Source: Ehretia macrophylla
Lineage: Eukaryota > Streptophyta > Magnoliopsida > Boraginales > Ehretiaceae
Length of the DNA stretch: 64,000 bases
Direction of reading: 5' to 3'
NCBI GenBank assembly: GCA_037974665.1
Contig: CM075773.1
Coordinates: 26,133,853-26,197,852 of the forward strand
Part shown: positions 56,967 to 64,000 of the stretch, one piece after another
Layout of the letters: each line of letters starts with the position of its first letter
Position numbering within the stretch: the first letter of the stretch is position 1
Program-made: the position numbers and the translations under genes
The notes under the pieces: model-generated
Database searches by the model: none
Seen by the model: only the letters and a program-made list of their open reading frames with translations
What the model was told of the DNA's origin: nothing

Positions 56967-57530
56967 GTCATGTTGTGGGAACAAATCCTTTATGTGTTGA
57001 CCGTTCACAGTCCCAGCCCAGAGAGATGGCCCATTCAAAAGGCCCAATGGGCTTAACGACAACCCATCCGCTTCAACAAAGTAACATCCTTGCAAGACGT
57101 AATATCGACTTGTTGTAGGGACCTCTAATGTCCCGTGAGTTAGGTTGTCGTCCTTTTAACATCTCACGATGAACGATTCGGGATGATAAAACAGTGCAAA
57201 AAAGAAAAAAAGTGGCCCAAAACTGATCAAACCGTTCAATTTTTGGCTCCAAAAATAGGCGCAGCCGAGAAGGCTTGCTACCCCTGTCATAGAGCTCTCA
57301 GAGAGCTTTCCAACGGTATGATGTGCGTCGCATAACTCCTTACAGATCAAAAGTTATAGGCACCGGAACGACGGAGACCTGGTCATAGGCTCCACGTCCT
57401 CGGTTTGCTGGCCCAGCCACTATGTGAATCGAAGTTGTCTTGCCTAAGGTACCGTGGGATTCGGTAATAGAAATGTGGTGGATAACGTATCTTGGCAACC
57501 CTAACTGGGGAAAGAAAAATTGAAATGGGG

Positions 57531-57648
57531 GGGTGCAACACGAGGACTTCCCAAGGGGTCACCCGTCCTAGTACTACTCTCGCCCAAGCACGCTTAACTT
57601 CGGAGTTATTCTGGGATCCAATGCAGTAATGCTGGTATGATCACTCCC
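57531..57648 (-). rRNA. 5S rRNA locus S77
   Basis: caaggggtcacccgtcct, box A intact, gttattctgggatccaatgcagtaatgc, tcactccc. Partner S67. Confidence 0.88.
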
Positions 57649-58209
57649 GTCATGTTGTAGGCACAAATCCTTTATGTGTTGATCGTTCACAGTCCCAGCC
57701 TAGAGAGATGGCCCATTCAAAAGGCCCAACGGGCTTAACGACAACCCATCCGCTTCAACAACGCAACATCCTCGCAAAGCATGATTTCGACGTGTTGTAG
57801 GGCCCTATAATGTCCCGCGAGTTAGGTTGTCGTCCTTTTAACAACTCACGACGTACGATCCGGGACGAAAAAACTGTGCAAAAGAATAAAAGTGACCCAA
57901 AACTGAAGAAAACGGTCGATTTAGGTCTCCGAAAATAGACGCAGCTGAGTAGGCTTGCTGCCCACGTCGTAGAGCTCTCGGAGATCTTCCCAACGGTATG
58001 CTGTGCGCCATGTAACTCTTTGCGGATCAAAAGTTATGGGCACCAGAGCGACGAAGACCTGGTCACAAGCCCTATGCCCTCGGTTTACGGGCCCAGCCTC
58101 TACGTGAAGCGAAGTTGTCTTGCCCAAGGCTCCGTGGGATTCGGTAATAGAAATGTGGTGGATAACGTATCTTGGCAACCCTAACCAGGGCAAAAAAAAT
58201 TGAAAAAGG

Positions 58210-58327
58210 GGATGCAACACGAGGACTTCCCAGGGCGTCACCCATCCTAGTACTACTCTCGCCCAAGCACGGTTAACTTCGGAGTTCTGATGGGATCCGG
58301 TGCATTAGTGTTGGTATCATCGCACCC
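58210..58327 (-). rRNA. 5S rRNA locus S78
   Basis: ggatgcaac, agggcgtcacc, box A cacggtt, gtgttggtatcatcgcaccc. About six changes. Partner S68. Confidence 0.9.
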
Positions 58328-58886
58328 ATCATGTTGAGTGCGCAAATCCTTAATCTGTTAACGGTTCACAGTCCTATCCCAGAGAGATGGCCAATTCAAA
58401 AGGCCCAATAGGCTTAACGACAACCCATCTACTTCTACAACGCACTATCCTTACAAGACGTGATATCGACACGTTGTAGGGCGCCCTAATGTCCCGCAAG
58501 TTTGGTTGTCGTCCGGTTAACTGCTCACGACGTATGATCCGGGACGGAAAAACAAAGCAAAAGAAGAAAAGTGCCACGAAACTGATGAAAATGTTTGATT
58601 TTGTGCTCCAAAAGTAGGTGCAGCCGAGAAGGCTTGTTGCCCGTTGTAGAGCTCTTGGAGAGCTTTCCAACGGTATGCTGTGCGCCGTGTAACTCCTTAC
58701 GGATCAAAAGTTATGGGCAATGGAGTGACAAAGGCCTAGTGACAAGCCCTACGCCCTCGGTTTGCGGGCCCAGCCTCTACGTGAAACGAAGTTGTCTTAC
58801 CCAAGGTGCCGTGGGATTCGGTAATAGAAATGTGGCGGATAAAGTATCCTGGAAACCCTAACCGGGGCAAAAAGAATTGAAGAGCG

Positions 58887-59004
58887 GGGTGCAACCCGAG
58901 TACTTCCCAGGGGGTCACCCATCCTAGTACTACTCTCACCCAAGCACGCTTAACTTCAGAGTTCTGATAGGATCCGGTGAATTAATGCTGGCATGATCGC
59001 ACCC
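58887..59004 (-). rRNA. 5S rRNA locus S79
   Basis: aacccgagtac, ctctcaccc, box A intact, ttcagag, gatagg, gaattaatgctggcatg. Partner S69. Confidence 0.89.
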
Positions 59005-59565
59005 GTCATGTTGTAGGCACAAATCCTTTATGTGTAGACGGTTCACAGTCCCAGTCCAGAGAGATGGCCCATTGAAAAGGCCCAATGGGCTTAACGACAA
59101 CCCATCTACTTCAACAACGCAGCATCCTCGTAAGATGTGATATCGACGCGTTGTAGGGCCCTGTAATATCCCGCGAGTTAGGTTGTCGTCCTTCTAACAG
59201 CTCACGACGTATGATCCAGGATGAAAAATAGAGCAAAAGAAGAAAAGTGGCCCGAAACAGATGAAAACATTCGATTTTGGGCACCAAAAATAGGCACAGC
59301 CGAGTAGGCGTGCTGCCCCCGTCGTAGAGCTCTTGGAGAGCTTTCCAACGGTATGCTGTGTCCCTCGTAACTCCTTACGGATCAAAAGTTATGGGCACCG
59401 GAGTGACGGAGACCTGGTCACAAGCCCCACGCCCTCGGCTTGCGGGCCCAACCTCTGCATAAAGCGAAGTTATCTTGCCCAAGGTACCGTGGGATTCGGT
59501 AATAGAAATGTGGTGGATAAAGTATCTTGGCAACCCTTACCAGGGCAAAAATAATTGAAAAAATG

Positions 59566-59682
59566 GGGTGCAACACGAGGGCTTCCCATGGGTCACCTAT
59601 CCTTGTACCACTCTCGCCAAAGCACACTTAAATTCGGAGTTCTGTTGGGATCCGATGCATTAGTGCTGCTATGATCGCACCC
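59566..59682 (-). rRNA. 5S rRNA locus S80
   Basis: 117 bp; agggcttcccatgggtcacctatccttgtacc, box A aaagcacacttaaat, gttctgttggg. Partner S70. Only T5 in the terminator. Confidence 0.87.
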
Positions 59683-60243
59683 GTCATGTTGTGGGCACAA
59701 ATCCTTTATGTGTTTATCGTTCGCAACCTCAGCCTAGAGAGATGACCCATTCAAAAGGCCCAATGGGCTTAACGACAACCCATCCGCTTCAACAACGTAG
59801 CATCCTCGCAAGACGTGATATCGACGTGTTGTATGGCCCTATAATGTCCCGTGAGTTAGGTTGTCGTCCTGTTAACAGCTCACAACGTACCATATGGGAC
59901 AGAAAAATAGAGCAAAAAAAGAAAAGTGGCCCAAAATTGATGAAAACGTTTGATTTTGGGCTCCGAATATTGGCGCAGTAGACCAGGTTTGCTGCCCCTG
60001 TTGTAGAGCTCTCGGAGAGCTTTCCAACGGTATGCTGCGCACTACGTAACTCCTTACGGATCAAAAGTTATGGGCACTGGAGCAACGAAGACCTGGCCAC
60101 AAGCCTTACGCCCACGGTTTGCGGGCCCAACCTCTACGTGAAGCAAAGTTGTCTTGCCCAAGGTGCCATGGGATTCGGTAATAGAAATGTGTTGGATAAA
60201 GTATCTTGGAAACCATAACCGGGGCAAAAAGTATTGAAGAGGG

Positions 60244-60361
60244 GGGTGCAACACGAGGACTTCTCAGGGGGTCACCCATCCAAGTACTAATCTCGCCCAA
60301 GCAAGCTTAACTTCGGAGTTCTGATGGGATCCGGTGCATTAGTGCTGGTATGATCGCACCC
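60244..60361 (-). rRNA. 5S rRNA locus S81
   Basis: About four or five changes, all in the 3' half and box A (cttctcagg, atccaagtactaatc, gcaagctt). The 5' half equals the consensus. Upstream carries a perfect TGGGCC block at 60421-60448, but the -28 element is degraded (ctttaagttt). Partner S71. Confidence 0.92.
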
Positions 60362-60921
60362 GTCATGTTGTGGGCACAAATCCTTTAAGTTTTGACGGTT
60401 CACAGTCTTAGCCCAGAGAGATGGCCCATTCAAAAGGCCCAATGGGCTTAACGACAACCCATCCGCTTCAACAACGTGGCATCCTCGCAAGACGTGATAT
60501 CGACGCATTTGAAGGCCCTGTAATATCCTGCAAGTTAGGTTGTCGTCCTTTTAACAGCTTACGACGTACGATCCGGGATGAAAAACAGAGCAAAACAAGA
60601 AAAGTTGTCCGAAACATATGAAAATGTTCGATTTTGGGCTCTAAAAACAGGTGCAGCTGGGTATGCTTCCTGCCCCCGTCGTACATCTCTCGGAGAGCTT
60701 TCCAACGGTATGTTGTGTGCCGCGTAACTCTTTACGGACTAACAGTTATGGGCACTGGAGTGACGGAGACCTCGTCACAAGCCCCACACCTTCGGTTTGC
60801 GGGCCCGGCCTCTACGTGAAACGAAGTTGTCTTGTCTAAGGTGCCGAGGGATTCGGTAATAGAAATGTGGTGGATAAAGTATCTTGACAACCCTTACCGG
60901 GGAAAAAAAAATTGAAAAGGG

Positions 60922-61039
60922 GGGTGCAACATGAGGACTTCCCAGGGGGTCACCCATCCTAGTACTACTCTCGCCCAAGCACACTTAACTTCGGAGTTCT
61001 GATGGGATCCGGTGCATTAGTGTTGTTACGATCTCACCC
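60922..61039 (-). rRNA. 5S rRNA locus S82
   Basis: acatgagg, box A cacactt, tgttgttacgatctcaccc 5' class. Box C intact. Partner S72. Confidence 0.9.
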
Positions 61040-61598
61040 GTCATGTTGTGGGCACAAATACTTTATGTGTTAACCGTTCACAGTCTCAGACCAGAGAGAT
61101 GGCCCATTCAAAAGGCCCAATAGGCTTAACGACAACCCATCCACTTCAACAACGCAGCATTCTCACAAGACTTGATATCGACGCGTTGTAGGGCACTGTA
61201 ATATCCCGCGAGTTAGGTTGTCGTCCTTTTAACAACTCACAACGTACGATTCGGGACAAAAAAAGAGCAAAAGAAGAAAAATAGCCAGAAACTGATTAAA
61301 ACGTTCAATTTTGGGCTACGAAAATAGGCGCGGCTGAGCAGGCTTGCTGCCCCAATTGTAGAGCTCTCAGAGAGCTTTCCAACTGTATGTTGTACGTCGT
61401 GTAACTCCTTAGGGATTAAAAGTTATGGGCACCGGAGCAACGGAGACCTGGTCAAAATCCCCACGCCCCCGGTTTGCGGGCCAGCCTCTACGCGAAGCGA
61501 AGTTGTCTTGCCAAAGGTGCCGTGGGATTTGGTAATAGAAATGTGTCAGATAAAACATCTTGGAAAGGCTAACCGGGGCAAAAAAAATTGAAAAAGGG

Positions 61599-61716
61599 GG
61601 GTACAACACAAAGACTTCCCAAGGGCTCACCCATCCTAGTACTACTCTCGCCCAAGCACGCTTAACTTCGGAGTTCTGATGGGATCCGGTGCATTAGTGC
61701 TGGTATGATCGTACCC
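61599..61716 (-). rRNA. 5S rRNA locus S83, upstream spacer cut by LTR
   Basis: tacaacacaaagac and agggctcaccc at the 3' side; the rest is consensus to the cgtaccc 5' end. G5 to A and C114 to T together restore a helix I pair. The LTR begins 59 bp upstream. Partner S73. Confidence 0.89.
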
Positions 61717-61774
61717 GTTATCTTGTGGGCATAAATCCTTTATGTGTTGACCGTTCACAGTCCCAGCCCAGAAA

Positions 61775-64000
61775 TGTCATGCCCCAACCCGGCCTATAAG
61801 GTTAGACTAGGGTGTGATCTAAATGTTCAGGATATGTCACATACTTAACCATTCATGAAGATTTAACACTTATCGTTTTAGTCTAAACTTCAAGTTTTTC
61901 TGGAAAATCGGCAACATAACGGCTGTAATTGGGCTATTTGGTTTGACCTAATTCTCTAAACGCCTCAATTATTCCAATCATTAATCCAATTCCATTAGGG
62001 ACTCCTATTTGTCACCAACCGATTTGCCTACTAGTTTATCTTGAAAGTCTCGTTTGGTTAATAAGCCTAACATGATAACTATGTCCTATTTATTTGTCAA
62101 TTTCCTATCATACAAGTACCTATTATCCTTTAGTTTGCAAATGAGCGCCTAGGTGAAATTAGATAGAATTAAATTAGTTGATTGTTCATCTAGTGGTTTG
62201 ACTGCCTACGACAACTACTAATCAAGAAAACGAAAGCAAACAACCAAATAAAAGTTCGTCCGGTTATAGATAGTACAATCACAGAATTAGACCCAAATTG
62301 CAACGGGGTCATTTACATAAATAAAATGAACATTTTGCAATCAAACACAATATCCATATAGCAACCCCTTTCAGGCAAAGCACAAAAGCACGTAGTCACT
62401 CCCAGGAATCATCAACAAGCACATTTACTTCAGGTACTTGTTCCAAATCTGCTGCACCTGTGACAAAAAAGAGGGTGAGTCCTTATGAACTCAGCGAGGG
62501 AGAACGAGAAATAGGTTTTGAAAATCATTTTCCAGTTCAACTTATGAAAATCCTTTTTCCAAGCATGAATATAACAATGATATAAGATACAAGAACAGGA
62601 ATACCAGTCTTTCTTCCCCGAGGTTCTCTAGGAACCAAGCGAGAGTACTTATACACATAGTAAAAGGATACGGTGAGCTTTTGCTCTCAGATCAGTTCTA
62701 GAATCAGTTGTTGCGGCTAAATTCAAATCATCCCCCAAACATGCCAGGTGGGTGTGCTCTGGATGTACCTCAAAATCCTACGACCCAACTCTCCGAGGAA
62801 GTCTAGCCCGCAAGCGAGAGAGGGAATGGGACCATGGTAGTCACGAGTGCACCTGCAAGCCCGATGCCGCCCGGTGTGTATGATCGCTACCATGCAGACA
62901 TGAAAGGTTGCAACCTTGTATGCAATGCACATTTATGACAAGTAATATATCACAGTAGGAGGACAACAAAGTAGGTTGCCTCCGGACAGTCATAAGATTG
63001 CACATTGACAGGTAAACAAGCATTGCACGATAAGACAGGAAATTTCACTTGAAAGGCATATAGAGTTATATGAAAATTAAACCGGCAGAAATAAAGAAAC
63101 ACATGTAAAACAGGCCATATAACTCATTACAAAACCCACGTGATCAAGTGATAAGATTATTCAACATGCAATGACATCAACATGGGTTCGGGTGCAAGAA
63201 AAGCTTATTTGTCAGCATGCAATGGTCAAAATCACATTTGAAGTTATAAGACATTTACGGGCAGCCCACTAAGCATATAATTCCCACACAATGTCCAATT
63301 GATCAATACTTAGCAAAACTACATAGTCATTATGGTTTCCATTTCATGTATATTCGTGCAATTTGAGCCTCAACCCAACTCAAAGTCAATCTCAAACCAT
63401 GCATCATTTAATTCAACATCCTCAAACATTTAAAACAGTCCACACAACATCCCGTAGCTATAATCCCAAGCATTTAATTCAACAAGAGGAGTCACAACAA
63501 TTTTTCTAAGCACAACATTAAGTGAAACCCTTACTGCAATAGGCTGTCTTCTCACAATCAATCGGATAAGCAAAAAATCTCCAAATTTGGTGAATAAGAT
63601 GTCAAATTAAAACTTAAGCAGTTAACTAAAATCAGAAACAAACCTTGCATCATTTGGAGTTCGGGATCATTAGATATAGCCGAAACAGTGGAATAGCACA
63701 AAACTGTCCAGATTCGCACACTTTTCAGTAATTGATGTTTTTGAGGTCCTTAGGGTCGGATTTAGCCTTGGTCCATTTCTGACAAAAATGTCCAGAACTG
63801 AAACATATTGCCGCAAACCAAATTTCATGCATTTTTGATGTCATTTACTAAGTCAAATCTGGTTCTTTCTACAAGGTCAGTGCATTTTCCAAAACCTGCT
63901 TCATTTTTCCAGATTTCCAGATTTGGACACATTTTAAAGAACCGTCATGTTTAGGACATTAGGATCAAAATTAGCTTCGGCCTATTTCTGGGAAAAATGT
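61775..64000 (-). mobile_element. second LTR of the same family, partial at window edge
   Basis: It begins TGTCATGCCCCAACCC and is colinear with 40336 onward: the ctcagcgaggg segment (near 62490), the ctccgaggaagtctagcc segment, gcaatgcacat, atgacatcaacatgggttcgg and the 209-bp duplication all recur in order. Similarity is roughly 80-90% by eye, so it is a distinct, diverged copy. No coding region is visible in the 2.2 kb present. The rest of the element is outside the window. Confidence 0.75.
63708..64000 (-). repeat. 209-bp tandem duplication in second LTR (second unit partial)
   Basis: Unit 1 begins at 63708 and unit 2 at 63917, the same 209-bp step as in the first LTR. The second unit is cut by the window end. 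Confidence 0.68.

Larger units (their letters stand above)
56849..61716 (-). repeat. higher-order block R2 (S76-S83)
   Basis: Partner of R1. It ends at the second LTR insertion, so its true extent is unknown. Confidence 0.83.
44178..61774 (-). repeat. 5S rDNA tandem array, second segment (26 loci, S58-S83)
   Basis: Same unit and orientation as the first segment, resuming directly after the LTR insertion. Spacing is 677-682 bp except 656 (S58-S59), 660 (S59-S60), 639 (S65-S66) and 693 bp (S75-S76), each explained by a visible indel. Confidence 0.95.

Noticed and set aside
3215-61774. Tandem Cassandra-type TRIM elements (which carry 5S sequence in their LTRs)
   Set aside because: Units hold one complete 5S gene with flanking promoter and terminator, at a steady 679 bp. 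I see no primer site, polypurine tract or TG...CA termini within the unit.

Overview
This window is plant nuclear DNA from a repeat-dense, heterochromatin-like region. It is a long tandem array of 5S ribosomal RNA genes interrupted and bordered by long terminal repeat (LTR) retrotransposons. The 5S sequence (118 nt; 5' end GGGTGCGATCATACCAGC, 3' end ...GTGTTGCACCC on the - strand) is the canonical angiosperm 5S rRNA. The long-LTR Ty3/gypsy-type elements with an initiator-tRNA-Met primer site also fit a flowering plant. Nothing in the sequence lets me name a genus. I see no host protein-coding gene; the many short open reading frames in the array are translations of 5S gene and spacer sequence.

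Layout. 1-3214: the 5' part of a Ty3/gypsy-type retrotransposon on the - strand (partial gag with an internal stop, leader, primer binding site, complete 2.27-kb 5' LTR), inserted in a 5S spacer. 3215-40335: 57 5S-derived loci (S1-S57), nearly all on the - strand, with a modal unit of 678-680 bp. 40336-44177: a 3.84-kb LTR-like insertion (probable solo LTR, - strand) in a 5S upstream spacer. 44178-61774: 26 more 5S loci (S58-S83), same orientation. 61775-64000: the start of a second, diverged LTR of the same family, inserted at almost the same spacer position and cut by the window edge.

Array biology. Each unit holds one 5S gene with internal box A and box C, a T-rich Pol III terminator, a CATAAAGG element near -28, and a spacer that includes an inverted TGGGCC/GGCCCA motif near -61 to -87. 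By eye, none of the 83 loci equals the consensus gene; even the best (S20, S27) differ at about four positions. Four are truncated or internally deleted (S5, S7, S22, S25), S1 and S53 carry insertions, and one gene with part of its unit is inverted (S24, 18061-18518). The array is not homogenised unit by unit. It is a mosaic of multi-unit blocks duplicated at offsets of about 2.04, 6.81, 8.82, 15.02 and 44.76 kb, identified by constant offsets and shared gene or spacer variants. This looks like a degenerate, probably poorly expressed 5S array shaped by block duplication, unequal exchange and retrotransposon insertion. Expression status is inference.
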